DNA of 64,000 nt from Anastatus disparis (GCA_017163975.1 JAFFSR010000315.1:1387001-1451000), one strand, 5' to 3'. Counted from the first letter of the stretch, positions 1 through 12,099 are shown. Translations and numbers: made by a program. The notes: generated from the letters alone by a model not told the origin.

Positions 1-32
<32 letters not shown>
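1..32. repeat. (TA)n microsatellite
   Basis: An uninterrupted TA dinucleotide run at the window edge. It probably extends leftward beyond the window. Confidence 0.95.
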
Positions 33-37
<5 letters not shown>

Positions 38-48
38 CGACAAGATAC

Positions 49-120
49 TTGTTTTTGTACCAACAAAAGGGTCATATCTCTAAATACTGCTCTAAAAATT
101 GTGAAAATCAAGAAAACTCT
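49..120 (+). pseudogene. Zinc-knuckle (CCHC) remnant of a LINE ORF1
   Basis: One frame reads QQKGHISKYC, matching the back half of a CX2CX4HX4C knuckle. The first two cysteine positions now read Leu (49-51) and Tyr (58-60), each one base from Cys. A knuckle like this is typical of ORF1 proteins of non-LTR elements or of Gag. I assign it to the LINE because endonuclease and RT pieces follow downstream on the same strand. The frame closes quickly and the next 850 bases hold only short ORFs without recognisable domains. Confidence 0.45.
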
Positions 121-994
121 TAAACAGAGCTTGAAAGTAGTACCCAACAAAACGAATTAAATATTAATACGAATATAGTTATGGATAATAGCAGACCTAC
201 TATCAACAAACAGATATCAAACGGTGGAAACAATGTGTCAATAAATTCAGAAAGCAACAAGAAAATAAATTACAAAGACAGTTAACGGTATAATACAAGA
301 ACATAATAATCCTTTTACATTTCAAGGGACTCAATTGTTCAATAAGCCGTTCTTATAGATCAAAAAACCGTTACCTACAACTACTAAAAATAACAGCTTT
401 TTCGACTTAACTGTGATTAATAAAGAGTTAAGTGTTCGTATCGAGAAACCACGCCTGAAAAAATATCGAGTTACAAGCGCCAGCCGATATACTCGTACAG
501 ATAGAAACAGCAAAAATTGAAATACCCGACTCAGTATCTGCGACTTTCCTAATTTTATTTGAACTGTTACAGGAATTTTCATGTAGTACGTATAATATTG
601 AATATTTAGATGTACCAAGTATAGTTACTAAATACGCATAAAACAAGCATTTTATTGCTATAATGCCACGCGAAGTAAATAACCACATTAATATTACTGA
701 AGTCAAAAAGAGGATGACAAGAATTGCGAACATTTTAAGTGGAGAAAGTGGCACACATGCTGTTTATGAAACTACGGACGAAAGCGATACTGAATGATGC
801 TTATTACCTTTTAAACTGTCTTAATACTAATGACTTGTAATGTAAATAAAAATTATAACACTACTCTGATGACGACCGAACTATGTATGCTGTTTTAGAA
901 TACACGCAGCGTTGTTAATAAAAAAGAAAAAATAGCAAAAGTCATGAAGTTATTCAAAATCTTGACGTTTGTGTATATGTTAAATCATAGTTAA

Positions 995-1376
995 GAAGGG
1001 GCCGAACTAACTGTCTTTGTCTAATATCGTTTTTCATCATTTATATAAACACTATCCGGTATAACAAGAAAAAAATAGCAGCCCCCGCTAGATATTAGTA
1101 TAATAAGTAAGTTTTTGTAATAAAAATAAAATTTTTCACCGCATAGTTTTTGACTAATTAGAGACCTACTAGCAATCTAGAATATAACCTATCTTTTTTT
1201 GGTAGGTCTCTAATTATTCAAAAACTACGCAGTTAAAAAATTTGTTTGTTATTACAAAATTTACTAATTATACTAATATCTAGCGGAGGCTGCTATTTTT
1301 TTCTTGTTATAAAGGATAGTGTTTATATAAATAATGAAAAACGCTATTAGACAGAGACAGATAGTTCGGCCCCTTC
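995..1376. mobile_element. Palindromic MITE with TTAA target duplication
   Basis: A near-perfect inverted repeat across its whole length, with ends AGAAGGGGCCGAACTAACTG and its complement, flanked by TTAA on both sides (991-994 and 1377-1380). It lies in the endonuclease region of the LINE. The ends resemble three other MITEs here (34765-35147, 45276-45656 and 52950-53317), all showing a GGCCGAA..CTGTC..GTCTAAT-like terminus. The TTAA target fits piggyBac-type mobilisation, which is inference. Confidence 0.85.
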
Positions 1377-1380
1377 TTAA

Positions 1381-1763
1381 AAGAAGATTTCAAATTTGAG
1401 TATGCAAGTTTTAATACTTTTCGTAAAAACCGACTTTATGCCATTGGTGCAGAGATTGTAATACTACACAAGGCAAAATACTGCAAGATTTAACGGATAG
1501 ATATAACCTATTCCCTTACAACTCCAATTCATTTACATGCATAGATGTTCATTTTAACAAAAAAAACCAATATAGATCTTTTCTTTACAGCCATGGATGT
1601 CGCTGCATCTATGAATTACAAAGTAAAGGAAGATACTATTGGATCGGATTATTATCCGATATATGTGACTTTTAACATAAAAAAATACGTATACATTCGC
1701 AAATCTTTCAAAATACAAAATAAAAGAATAAAATGGACTACAGTGCAAGATATTCTAAATTAA
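1381..1763 (+). pseudogene. Non-LTR retrotransposon endonuclease, C-terminal part
   Basis: The 1545-1763 frame contains VKEDTIGSDYYPIYV, which matches the conserved GSDHxPI motif at the end of the AP-like endonuclease domain of non-LTR retrotransposons, where the His is catalytic; here it is Tyr. A spaced basic stretch and a W-containing linker follow, as usual before RT. Upstream frames (1381-1545) show weaker endonuclease similarity and are broken. No active product is possible. Confidence 0.65.
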
Positions 1764-1789
1764 AAATACACATTATTTTATAAACATAA

Positions 1790-2140
1790 TTATAACGAAC
1801 TGTCATCAACAGAAAAGTACGATTTCTATAATTCTATTATTAAAGAAGCAGTGATCAATAGCACAGGAGGAAGAAAAATAATAGGAAGAAAAATCCTCTA
1901 ACGTATAAACACAAGGACTCTGTTCCACGATAGGACAATGAATGCAACAATATTAAAAGATAAAGACGAGCTGTCTTAAAAAAAAGGGACTGCACCAAGA
2001 ACATCACAGACCTTATACAATATAAAAAACTGAGAGCATTAGCTACTAGAAAATTTAAGAAAAAGAAAAAGATGTGCTTTCGCGAATTCGCTGAAACAAT
2101 CAATTTAAATACGGACACAATATAAACATGAAATAAAGCT
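1790..2140 (+). pseudogene. Inter-domain region of the LINE ORF2
   Basis: Several short frames read like the basic linker between endonuclease and reverse transcriptase, for example ITDLIQYKKLRALATRKF (about 1999-2060) followed by a run of lysines. It is frameshifted and has stop codons. Recognition rests on composition and on its place between the two enzymatic domains. Confidence 0.4.
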
Positions 2141-2660
2141 GAAATTTTGAAAAAGAAGCGGACGAGGATTGAAGAAAACGGCTGTGATCAATTCGTCAAA
2201 AACGCTCATAAGACTGGAGAGGTCCTAAGTAAAATGTGTCATTTATGAGTTGCTAGTGATCTTTAAGAGCTTGACGAAGCTGTCCGCCTTCTAATAATAT
2301 TTCCAATCTTAACTTATGAATAAACGATGGGTTTAATCGAATTTCTTTGCTACAAAGAAAAAATTTGTAAGATTAAACTCTAGTGCGGACAACTCAAGAA
2401 ATCCACCAAAATATTATATATACAAAGTTATAATAAAAACTTTCAATATGTCGTATTTTAAGGTTAGGTTTGTCGAGTTTGATATCTAATTTCCAATCCA
2501 AGCTCATAAAAAAATAACAAGTCCAAATGATTTTTTATTTTAACAAAAATTATTGTATAAATATAGCTTTAGTGCGGATAAGTCATTATATTTGTTTAAT
2601 TTAAGAATTTAAAAAGATATTGATAAAATAAAAAAGCAAAACTCGATTGCTGCAGCTCCG
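2140..2660. other. Unassigned AT-rich stretch
   Basis: No ORF or family recognised. The word AGTGCGGAYAA occurs twice (about 2382 and 2571), which may mark a short repeat pair or an insertion in the LINE. Confidence 0.4.
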
Positions 2661-2936
2661 ACATGCCGTTAATGGCTCCCTAAGTCGGCTGATAACCAGT
2701 TTTTTTATCAACCCTTTTCCTACATTAAATTCAATATGACTTTAAAGCCACGAGGAAACAAATCAGTACCTGGATTTGATGACATCAATTGAGGGTCTGG
2801 AAACGAAAAGGGCTTATAGCCCATTTAAATAACATTGGCTATAAGCCCTTTTCGTTTCCACGCCCTCAATTATGAAGTCATATGGTTTTTACGAATTAAA
2901 TACCATCTAATATTACTATCTAGTAACCCACACAGC
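2660..2936 (+). pseudogene. Start of LINE reverse transcriptase
   Basis: The frame around 2735-2778 reads KSVPGFDDIN, the conserved N-terminal RT motif (K/S-APG-D-I) of non-LTR elements. It is interrupted at once by the 2779-2881 hairpin and then by the 2937-6194 transposon. The RT text resumes at 6195, which supports nested insertion rather than separate fragments. Confidence 0.6.
2779..2881. mobile_element. Short palindromic element (hairpin, about 103 bp)
   Basis: Arms of about 45 bases (ATGACATCAATTGAGGG..GGCTATAAGCC) pair with few mismatches around a 15-base loop. It sits inside the LINE reverse transcriptase. The size and structure suggest a tiny foldback element. Target duplications are not obvious. 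Confidence 0.7.
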
Positions 2937-5900
2937 ATAAAATATTTATGAAATATTTATGAAATATTTGCAAGCAAGATTTGAAATATTTCATAAATGT
3001 TTCATTGAAATGTTATTGAAAGTTCGCTATGTCCACGTATGCAATGACCAATAAATATTTCTCTGTAAGATTCATGAATGATTTTAACAAGATTTTCGTA
3101 AATATTTCTAAGAAATATTTAAGAAATATTGATATAATAATTCATTGCAATATTTAGAAAACAACACAAATCTTTCATGAAATGTTTATGAAAGATTTCA
3201 ACTATATACTTGAAAATATTTCAAAAAAATATTTCTTAATTATTTATTATACATTTCAAAGCAACAATTAAACAAACATATAAATCTTTCATGAAATATT
3301 TATGAAATATTTGTAAAATATTTTTAAGCAAAATTTGAAATATTTCACAAATTTTTCATTGAAACGTCGAAAGTTCGCTATGTCCCCCTGTGCAATGGCA
3401 AATAAATATTTCTCTGAAAGATTTATGAAAAATTTCATCAAGAATTTTGGTAAATATTTTTAATGAATATTAAAGAAATATTTATATAATATTGCATTGC
3501 AACGTTTGGGAAACAACATAAATCTTTCATGAAATGTTTATAAAAAATTTAAATTTTATTTCAGGAAACATTATTTAATATTATAACGCATTACATTTTT
3601 ACATTAATTGCATATCCACATTACTTATAAAGTCTTATTTACATAAATTGTAATTATGAAACATATTTTTACTGCGTGATACTATATTATATTATAACTC
3701 ATTATACATATACATCCGCACACATGTTTTCCATTTATTTATTAGTCGCATTTACTTTTTTACAAGATAAACGCTGCGTGTCTTTGCACGAAGCAGCTGG
3801 CTTTTGCCTCATATACTAACTAAGGTCTCCTACAACCGCTTGGGGACAAAACGCGCATTCAACGCGCGTTCTCCTATCGGCGGAACTGGAAATAAAAAAT
3901 CTTGCAAATGAATATTGTTGAAATATTTCAAGAAAATATTTCTAAAAGTTGCAATTAAAGATTTCTACAATCTTTCATTGCAACATTATCGCCACCAAAC
4001 AAATCTATCATGAAAGATTATTGAAATATTTCAGTAATATATGCACAAATATTTCAAGGAAACCTTTACGAAACGTTAATTAAATATTACATTATCATTC
4101 AAACATCGATAAAAATATTTCATGAAAGATTTAAGTGAAATTTCAATTTTATTTCAGAAAATCAAGATTATATTATAATTCTACTTATAATTGATCTATT
4201 ATTTCACAGAAATATTTCTTAAAAGTTTGATAGAAAGTTGTACGAATATTCCGCTATTTTATTCGGAAATTGCTGGTGTGAAATCTTTGCTAAAGCTTTC
4301 AAAAATATTTCGTAAAAGATGTTAGTAAAATGTTTTAACAAAATTTTTTTGTATTTTTTTCGAAGTCGAGAATCTTGCAAAGTAATATTGTGAAAAGATT
4401 CATGAAATATTTTGTAAAGTTTTATTTGAAAACCTGCAACAATATTTCGTTGAAAGATTTCTTGAAAGTTTGATCAAATATTTCATAAATATTTCTCTTT
4501 TAGATTTAGAAATCGCCGATGTCAAATCTTTAGTAAAGCTTTCAAAAACATTTCGTAAAATATTTCGATGAAATGTTTTAACAATATTTTTTCGTAGTTT
4601 TTTTTAATGGAGAATCTGGCACGTTAATATTGTTAAAAATTTATGGAATGTTTCGGGATTTTTTATCTGAAACTTTGATGCAATATTTCAGTAAAAAGTT
4701 CCTTGAAAGCTTGATAAAATATTTTATAAATATTTTAGTATTCGATTTAAAAGTAACTGATGTGAAATCTTTAGTAAATTTTTAGAAACATTTCATGAAA
4801 GATTTCTATGAAATGTTTTAACGAATTTCGATAAATCTCTCATAAAATGTTTCTAAAAGATTTTATCAAAAGATTAAAAAATTGCACTAAATATCTTGCT
4901 TTGAAATATTTGAGAAATATTCATAGAACTATTTTTCAAAACATTTTCACCGAAATGTTTTGAAATATTTCTCTGAAATTTTCTTGCTATGTGGAATGTG
5001 AAATATTCCGCAAAGCTTTACAGAATCTTTCATAAAAGATTTTAGTGAAAAGTTTTAACAAAATTTTTAGTGGGCTTTAGGAGATAAATATAATAAAATA
5101 TTCTTAAAAAATTCATCAAATATTTCAGTAAGCCTTATTTTAAAATTCTTGACGGTATTTCATTGAAATATTTCTGAAAAGTTTAATAAAAAGTTTCATA
5201 AATATTTCAGATGCTGATTCACTTATGGTCGATATGAAATATTACATAAAGCTTTACAAAATCTTTCATAAAAGAATCCAGTGAAATGTTTCAACAATAT
5301 TTCGAGTCGGCTTTGAGAAATAAAAAATTTCGCAAAGCAATATTCTTGAAATATCTACGAAATTTTTCAGGAAGCCTTATTTGAAAGTCCCTGACAATAT
5401 TTTATTGAAACATTTCTGAAAGGTTTAATAAAATATTTCATAAATATTCCAGATATTGATACACTTATGACCGATATGAAATATTCCATAGAACTTTACA
5501 AAATCTCACATGAAAAATTTTAGTGAAATATTTAAACAATATTTCAAGTCGGCTTTGGGAAATCGAAAATCTTGCTGAGTAATATTGCTAAAACATTTAT
5601 GAAATATTTTAGGAAGCCTTATTTGAAAGTTTCCAAAAATATTTCATTGAAACATTTCTGAAAGGTTTAATAAAATGTTTTATAAATATTTCGGATTATG
5701 ATTTTCTTATGGTTGATGTGAAATATTACATAAAACGTTACAAAATCTTACATGAAAGATTTCAGTAAAATATTTCAACAATATTGCAAGTCGGCTTTGG
5801 GATATCAAAAATCTTGCTGAGTAATAATGCTAAAATATTTATAAAATATTTTAGGAAGCCTCATTTGAAAGTTTTCAACAATATTTCATTAAAACATTTC

Positions 5901-6194
5901 TAAAAAGTTTGATAAAATATTTCATAAATATTTCAGATTTAGATCTACTTATGGCCGATGTGAAATATATAATAAAGCTTTACAAAATCTTTCATGAAAG
6001 ATTTCAGTGGAATCTTCAACAATATTTTTACAAATATTCCATGAAATGTTTATGAAATATTTATGAAAATTTTCATTGAAAAAAATAAAAAGTTCGTTGT
6101 AAATCTTGCTTTGAAATATTTATGAAAGCTTGTACTGAAATTTTTCGATGAAACACTTCAAAATATTCCACTGAAATATTTCATGCTATGTGGG
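2937..6194. mobile_element. TIR element filled with degenerate AAATATTTC repeats
   Basis: The ends are inverted: CCCACACAGCATAAAATATT on the left and the complement of CCCACATAGCATGAAATATT on the right. The 3.2-kb interior is almost wholly diverged iterations of GAAATATTTCATGAAAGATTT-like words, giving dyad symmetry at every scale. Longer-order repeats of about 240 bases, with GGAAGCCTTATTTGAAAGTT and TATGGYCGATGTGAAATAT landmarks, recur between 4600 and 6000. No coding capacity is seen. It interrupts the LINE RT. A relative with the same type of terminus ends at 11256. The superfamily is unknown. Confidence 0.75.
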
Positions 6195-6745
6195 AAGATA
6201 TCCTAAATGAAATCAATAGTCATAATACATATCCTGATTGCTAGAAAAAAACAACTTTCATTTCGTTAATAAATCAAAAGGAAAGGACCTTAAACTTCTA
6301 GCATTAACATCATGTACCAGTAAAATATTCGAATTCATAATGTCGTACAGATCACGGTTGTGAATGGAGAACAACAAAGTACTGCCCAAATGGCAGTCTG
6401 GCTCCCGCTAATGGCTCTCTTACGCTGACAACTTGATTATGTTCAAGTTCGACATTAAAGATGCGTTAAATAATAATTCACATATATTAACGGTATACTT
6501 AGATGCCAAAAATGCATTTAACGATATACATTGTGATATATTACTTTCTAAACTAGCTAGAATAGGCTTTTCAACAAAAATATAACATTCCTTCAATTTC
6601 TTACTCACCATAGAGAAATTTACACAAAATATAACCTATATGACCCTAAACTGTTCTACAAAGGTGTACCTCAAGGCGGAATCCTAAACCCTTTACTATA
6701 CATCTTGTATGTAGCCGATATCATACATAACCTCCACCAAGATGT
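6195..6745 (+). pseudogene. Non-LTR reverse transcriptase, central domain
   Basis: Frames with stops and shifts read ILNEINSH, LPKWQSGSR, VYLDAKNAFNDIH (the block with the first catalytic Asp, as in LDLxKAFD) and KGVPQGGILNPLLYILYVADI-like text (the PQG and LxP blocks). The order and spacing match RT motifs of non-LTR retrotransposons. The YADD block is not reached, and recognisable coding stops near 6745. It continues the RT begun at 2660. Confidence 0.75.
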
Positions 6746-6759
6746 ACAGATTTTAGCGG

Positions 6760-8214
6760 GCTGGCCTTTGTCCACCACGGTCACCAGGTAATTTTATAAA
6801 TACTGATTTTTAAATTTACTACTGTATTCCAATTCTTGGCTCACATATACAATACAAGATATATACAGCAATATATTATTTAAAAAAACATCTATTGACA
6901 ATTTCCTCTAGTGCAATACTTTTGGAGATGCGATAAAGTATATTTCTACGTGTGAAAAAGAAAGTAAAATAAAAAAGTTATTATTGACGATTTTATTAAA
7001 TGCAACGCTATAAAGAGTGCGATAATGATTTTTTTATAATGATGATGAAAAATGCAGAAAAGTGTTTAAATCGACATCTTTGAATGCAATACTTTCAGAT
7101 GTGCAATAAATAACACTTTTATCAAATGCAATATGGGTAAGTGAGTTATGATCGACGACATACCCGAGTGCAATATTCTCAATGTGCAATAATGAATTCT
7201 TCACTATTTTTAGGCGTAATTATATAAAGAGATGAGATAAGTTGTTGTAATAAATAAGTTTAAAATCAAAACGTGATATTTGTTTTAATTAATTAATCTT
7301 CTTATTTGAAAAATGAAATATGCATATAACAGGATCTTAGATTCTACATAAGCAATCTAAGATAGAATTCATTAGTTATACATGTCCGAAGTGGGCCGTA
7401 TGAGGAACTATAACTTATTAGTTAAAAATATTAATCTTTTTTTCAATACTTATAATATTAAATTTTAGTTCTATTAATTTTTCTTTTGTTCCTTAGATTG
7501 ACATTTTGTAATGAGTATAGCTGCTGTCGAAGCGCGAGTCATTTTTTTTCACTAACCTACGTTCAATATTTCTCCTGCGAAATATTGAGTCTCAATGTGT
7601 CTTAGGAGGACATATAAATCTTGTTAAGAGTCGAGGAGCGCGTTTGAGACATATGCGATGCCAATACAGATTTAGCATTCTCTTTACATACTAAAACGAA
7701 TACGGCCTACGAGGACATAAAGATCTTATACGTTCGACGGTCTAAGACAGAACAGATCTTGTTTAGCTAGACACCCGTCTTTTCATATTATTTCATAAAC
7801 CTTCTATGGCGTTCTATCCCGAGTAATCTTTTCGTTACGGCAACCAACTTCTCTCAGTTGGGCCACCTTCGGCTGTCGAAGTCGGGCCGCCACATGGGTG
7901 AGACGTGGTGGCGAGCGTGGGCCTACGACGGACAGCCGAAAATCGTATAGAATTTGTCATAACATCGATGTGTATCTTACATAACCACAAAATATTCTTT
8001 ATTGTATTATCATGTTATGTAAAAACTTTTTTTAATTGACAATTAATAATAAGTGATTTAATTAATAAAAATAATTTGCTTTCGACTTGACGTGAACTCA
8101 TTTAAAATTAATTCTGAGATTCCGCCCAAATACACGAAAAAATACAACCTAAAACCAGTTAATAAAAACATGGTAAAAAACTAATTTTTCTCGTGTAAAT
8201 GAGAACTAATTACC
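6760..8214. other. Unassigned non-coding stretch
   Basis: No credible ORF. A moderately GC-rich block at about 7600-7950 (CGGGCCGCCACATGGG..GTGGGCCTACGACGG) stands out from AT-rich flanks and could be LTR or leader sequence of an old retroelement. I could not find a paired copy. Confidence 0.4.
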
Positions 8215-8600
8215 ATAGATAATATAATCTAGTTATTTAAGTAACTCGAGCTATTCATATTCTGTCGAGTAACTTATATTTTCTCGATTAATTTATATTT
8301 TTTCGAATACTCAATTTATTCGATTAATTCATATTTTTCCTGGTACTCGAGTAAATTGAGTAATTCATACTTTTTTCGAGTACTCGAGTGATTCGAGTGA
8401 TTCATATTTTCTTCGAGTACTTGGAACGAAAATTCGAGTGACCCTCAAGTGCAAGTACTCAATTATCGAGTCAAGTTTTTTCTTAGAGTTCAAGTTGAGT
8501 ACTCGAAACCATCAAGTACTCGACAAAAATATGAACTCGAATAACCAGTGTTACTTGAATAATTACTCGAATAACTTGAGATATTTGAATTTTTCCATTA
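8215..8600. repeat. CTCGAG-rich degenerate tandem repeat
   Basis: Repeated words TACTCGAGTAATTCATATTT and TTCGAGTACTCGAGTGATTC, about 25-35 bases apart, many themselves palindromic (ACTCGAGT). A short plus-strand ORF here (8438-8623) is made of this repeat and is not a gene. Confidence 0.8.
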
Positions 8601-8699
8601 ATGAAAAGTATTTTAAAAAGTAGACAGTTGCTTGAACAATCAATCGATTGGTCACCATTGGAAATCAGCTGTTTGTTTATACAAATAATTGTACACAAA

Positions 8700-8875
8700 T
8701 TTTACGATTTCATAAGCTAGATTCGGCTGCCCTCTGAGGGCCCCCTTTCACTGCCACGCCTCACGCCGATTCGGAGCCACTGTGGCGACAATTTGGCAAG
8801 AGTTTCGGTGCCACTGAGGGTGATTCGGCACCGACTTCGGGCCCCCTGCACGCCGAAGTGAAAAGGTTACTCGGG
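8700..8875. other. GC-rich island with short inverted words
   Basis: About 170 bases of unusually GC-rich DNA in AT-rich surroundings. GGGCCCCC-type words and ATTCGG..GCC words recur, and TTTCACTG near the left edge is loosely mirrored by CGAAGTGAAA near the right. No ORF is recognised. Confidence 0.5.
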
Positions 8876-10530
8876 ATTTCTCACTAAAGCATAATACCTT
8901 TGGAAAGAGAATGTTTCATAACGTTCATTGTATGTATTTGCAAAAGAAACAATAAATTAAAATAAATATATTTGTAAAAGAAACATTCTATTTCTTTTAC
9001 ACACGAAAAAATTATTTTTTATACTCATACTTTGTTTTTTTAATGTAATTTGATTAATTAAAAAATAATTGTTTTTTTATATTTTAATTTCTACTTTTAA
9101 GGTGATGTAATAGGGTATATGATTTATACATAGTTACCGACGCTGCATTTTCCAAAAAATCTCTATATTAGGCTTTTTATTATAGGCCAGTCAATAGACC
9201 GAAAAAAAAGTTTTATTTTGCCAAAATTAGTAACCGGCAATGGTCTATGCGATCATTTAAAAGATAGTCCGTAGATGTTTACTTATATCTTTTGGACTAG
9301 CTATGATTAATTAATTAGTTATTAACAAATTAGTGCAAAAAACCGCGTTTTTTTGGTTTTTTGCTAATTAAACGAAAACTATTTGACAAATCATTATGGT
9401 GTCAATAGCGTATTATAAAATTAAAAATAATATTCAAACATATCACTTAATTATAACTAATGAACATTTTAGATTTAATAAAATGTTATATAAAATTATA
9501 ATGTTTTAATTAAGCTGTTTCTCATTTAGGTACATGAATAAGATCTTTAAACTATTATAAAATTGATTCCAGATATCGCAAAAGTTGTCCAACAACGCAA
9601 ATAAAAGTTTTTAATGTTAATTGTCTCTGATTTTTAAAACCTATTATAAATATATTTTTATTTTTTTTATTTTATTTTTTAATTTATTATGGAACTTCGT
9701 TTCTAGACATCATAGAAAGTTGTTCAATAGCGCAAATTAAAGGTCTTAATGCAAGTTTTCTCTGAACGAAGCACACAAATATTTAAAGAATAATCGCTGT
9801 TGTACTTCCCGTGTTAAAACAATGAGCTAGTCACTTTTTGTAAAAATTAAAAAAAAGGTAAAAATACATTTAATAAATGAGTTTCTCTTCTTATAGAAGC
9901 TTGAAATGCACAAAGGTTTTTTTTTCCTTTTTTTATACTAGGTTTAAGGAATATTTCCTGAAAATTTCGTTTAATTTGAACTTGTCAGAAAAGAGTTATA
10001 GTGCTGCAAATTGAGTAAATATTGAAAAAATGCTTTTATTCAAATAGTTGTATCTCAGCCTCTACAAGTTGTAGAAAGTTTTTCAACCTCGAAAATTATA
10101 GCTCTCTTTGAGAGAAAAAAAAAGTTTTAAATAATAAAATCGATTTGAAGTTACAGTTTTAAAGTCATAAAGCATCAAAAACAGCCTTTTTTCATAAAAA
10201 AATGTCTAATATTTTTTTAACTGTAGATTTTCCCCTTTAATTGACAGAATAGAACAAAAAATTTTTGTTGAAAATATAGGAAATTGCTAAAAAAATGATG
10301 ATAGTTGAGTTAAGATTGATGAAGTTTTGATCTTCTGAGAACGTTTTGAAAATCGTAAAAAATAGCTCTTTTTTCAGACTTTGGCCTAACCTCACGCTTG
10401 TTCCAGTGCATATTTCGGGCTGAAATTTTGCAAAGTATCTTGTTTCTAGATATGTTATAACATATCAAAGCGACGGTAAAATCCCCGTCATGACTGCGCA
10501 CGGTTTGGCCGAAGTTGGCTGACCCGCCTC
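8876..10530. other. Unassigned AT-rich stretch
   Basis: No domain or ORF longer than about 63 codons. The composition, with runs such as AAAACCGCG(T)7GG and homopolymers, looks like old non-coding transposon sequence. It ends at a TA/TG microsatellite, a common tail of retroposed or unstable elements. Confidence 0.4.
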
Positions 10531-10531
10531 A

Positions 10532-10539
10532 TATATATG

Positions 10540-10582
<43 letters not shown>
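10532..10582. repeat. (TA)n(TG)n microsatellite
   Basis: A compound TATATG / TG dinucleotide array. Confidence 0.95.
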
Positions 10583-10659
10583 ATGTAATAATTCTAAATT
10601 GATTCTTAAATAATACAGGAAAGAATAAAGTTTCTACAACTTTACACGTCTCTCAACTA

Positions 10660-11256
10660 AAGATATATGAAAAGATTAATGCATTATTACTAAAAGAATT
10701 CATGGATCCTTACAGAATTCTTTCATTGAAAGGATTTTGTACTGATTCTATGTCCGGGGTATATTCCTTTTAGAAATAATACAATGAAATATTTTAAAAA
10801 TATTTCATATCATACAGAATCCTTTTAATGGAAGATGAATGAAAAGATTTACGAATTATTACCAAAAGAATTCATGGATCCTTGCAGAATCCTTTCATTG
10901 AATGGATTCTGTAATAATTCTATGTCCGGGGTATATTCCTTTTAGAAATAATACAATAAAATATTTTAAAAATATTTCTTATCATTCTTACAGAATCCTT
11001 TCAATGGAAGATAAATGAAAAGATTTACGAATTATTACCAAAAGAATTCATGGATCCTTACAGAATTCCTTCATTGAAAGGATTTTGAAATGTCTTATGA
11101 ATTCTTTATTAAATATTTTCTTGTATTATTTCTAAAAGAATAATCCCTCGGACATAGAATTATTTCAGAATCCTTTCAGTGAAATATTTCTGAAAGATTG
11201 TAGTCCTTTCATGAATCCTTTCAGAATCCTTTCAAAGTCCTTTCATGCTGTATGGG
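10660..11256. mobile_element. Truncated repeat-filled element ending CATGCTGTATGGG
   Basis: Three copies of a roughly 180-base unit (AAAAGAATTCATGGATCCTT...TCTATGTCCGGGGTATATTCC) are followed by iterated CCTTTCA/GAATCC words. It ends TTTCATGCTGTATGGG. That end is the inverted form of the CCCACAYAGCATRAAA terminus of the 2937-6194 element, so both probably belong to one superfamily. The matching left end was not found. Confidence 0.6.
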
Positions 11257-11955
11257 GATATTAAACGCGTAGATTAACTCATTTTTATTCCATCCTCTCA
11301 CGAGAGCACACTGCGCGCACATTGTTGTACGCAATATTTCTCTTATATGAGAAAAGGAGAGGGGATATTAAAGTTAATGTTTGATGTATTCTTACTCCGA
11401 CCTCTCATGAGAGAACATCGCACGCGCACATTGTTGTACGCAATATTTCTCTTATATGAGAAAAGGAGAGGGGATATTAAAGTCAATATTTGATGTATTC
11501 TTGCTCCGACCTCTCATGAGAGAACATCGCGCGCGCACATTGCTGTACGCAATATCTCTCTTATATGAGAAAAGGAGAGGGGATATTAAACGCAAGGATT
11601 AACGCACTCGTAATTCGACTTCTCATGAGAGAGCATCACGCGCACACATTATTGTACGCAAAATTTCTCTTATATGAGGAAAGAAGAGGGGGTATTAAAG
11701 TCAATGTTTGATGCATTCTTGCTCCGACCTCTCATGAATGAGCATCGTGCGCGCACATTGTTGTACGCGATATTTCTCTTATATGAGAGAAGAAGAGGGG
11801 GTATTAAACTCAATGTTTGATGCATCCTTGCTCCGACCTCTCATGAATGAGCGTCGTGCGCGCACATTGTTGTACAATATTTCTCTTATATGAGAAATGA
11901 GGGGGGGATATTAACGATAGTTATGAGGGCATTCTTAATTGAACCTCTCATAAGA
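11257..11955. repeat. 109-bp tandem satellite, about 6 copies
   Basis: The word GGGATATTAAA / GGGGTATTAAA recurs near 11254, 11361, 11470, 11579, 11689, 11796 and 11906, a period of about 109 bases. Each unit carries two dyads, CCTCTCATGAGAG and TTTCTCTTATATGAGAAA, plus GCGCGCACATTGTTGTACGC. It lies directly beside the end of the element at 10660-11256. Confidence 0.9.
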
Positions 11956-12080
11956 GAGCATTGCACTTAGGAATCTTATATGTGTGCGTGAAACAGCTCT
12001 TATATGAATTCAAGAAGCAGCGCACCAAAGAGCATTCGTGACATCAGTGACTCGCAAAATTCATTATTTCTTTTTAAATC

Positions 12081-12096
12081 GGCCCTTTTCAGAGCC
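12081..12096 (+). promoter_or_regulatory. Degenerate histone-type 3' stem-loop
   Basis: GGCCCTTTTCAGAGCC matches the metazoan histone mRNA 3' stem-loop except for one stem position, which makes a C/A mismatch. Its flanks (TTTAAATC before; CATAAAT and AACGTA after) resemble those of the perfect copy at 25515-25530, so the two are probably homologous. No intact gene is seen upstream, and it may be the relic end of another element copy. Confidence 0.5.
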
Positions 12097-12099
12097 ATA

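Larger units (their letters stand above)
33..6760 (+). mobile_element. Decayed non-LTR retrotransposon interrupted by nested insertions
   Basis: Pieces of one LINE-type element appear in the expected order on the plus strand: a CCHC zinc-knuckle remnant (about 49-120), the C-terminal part of an apurinic-type endonuclease (1381-1763), the inter-domain region (about 1790-2130), the start of reverse transcriptase (about 2660-2778) and the central RT (6195-6745). The pieces are separated by a MITE at 995-1376, a hairpin at 2779-2881 and a large repeat-filled transposon at 2937-6194. The order and shared strand argue for one element rather than several. All reading frames are broken. The clade (Jockey, R1 or I-like) cannot be fixed by eye. 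Both ends are unclear. Confidence 0.7.

Noticed and set aside
331..754. Overlapping minus-strand ORFs of 95 and 108 codons
   Set aside because: No recognisable domain and they lie antisense to LINE remnants.
11257..11955. CRISPR-like array
   Set aside because: The 109-base units repeat as a whole with no unique spacers; eukaryotic satellite.
12081..12096. A host histone gene upstream of the stem-loop
   Set aside because: No histone-like frame in the 500 bases before it; that space is satellite and AT-rich DNA.
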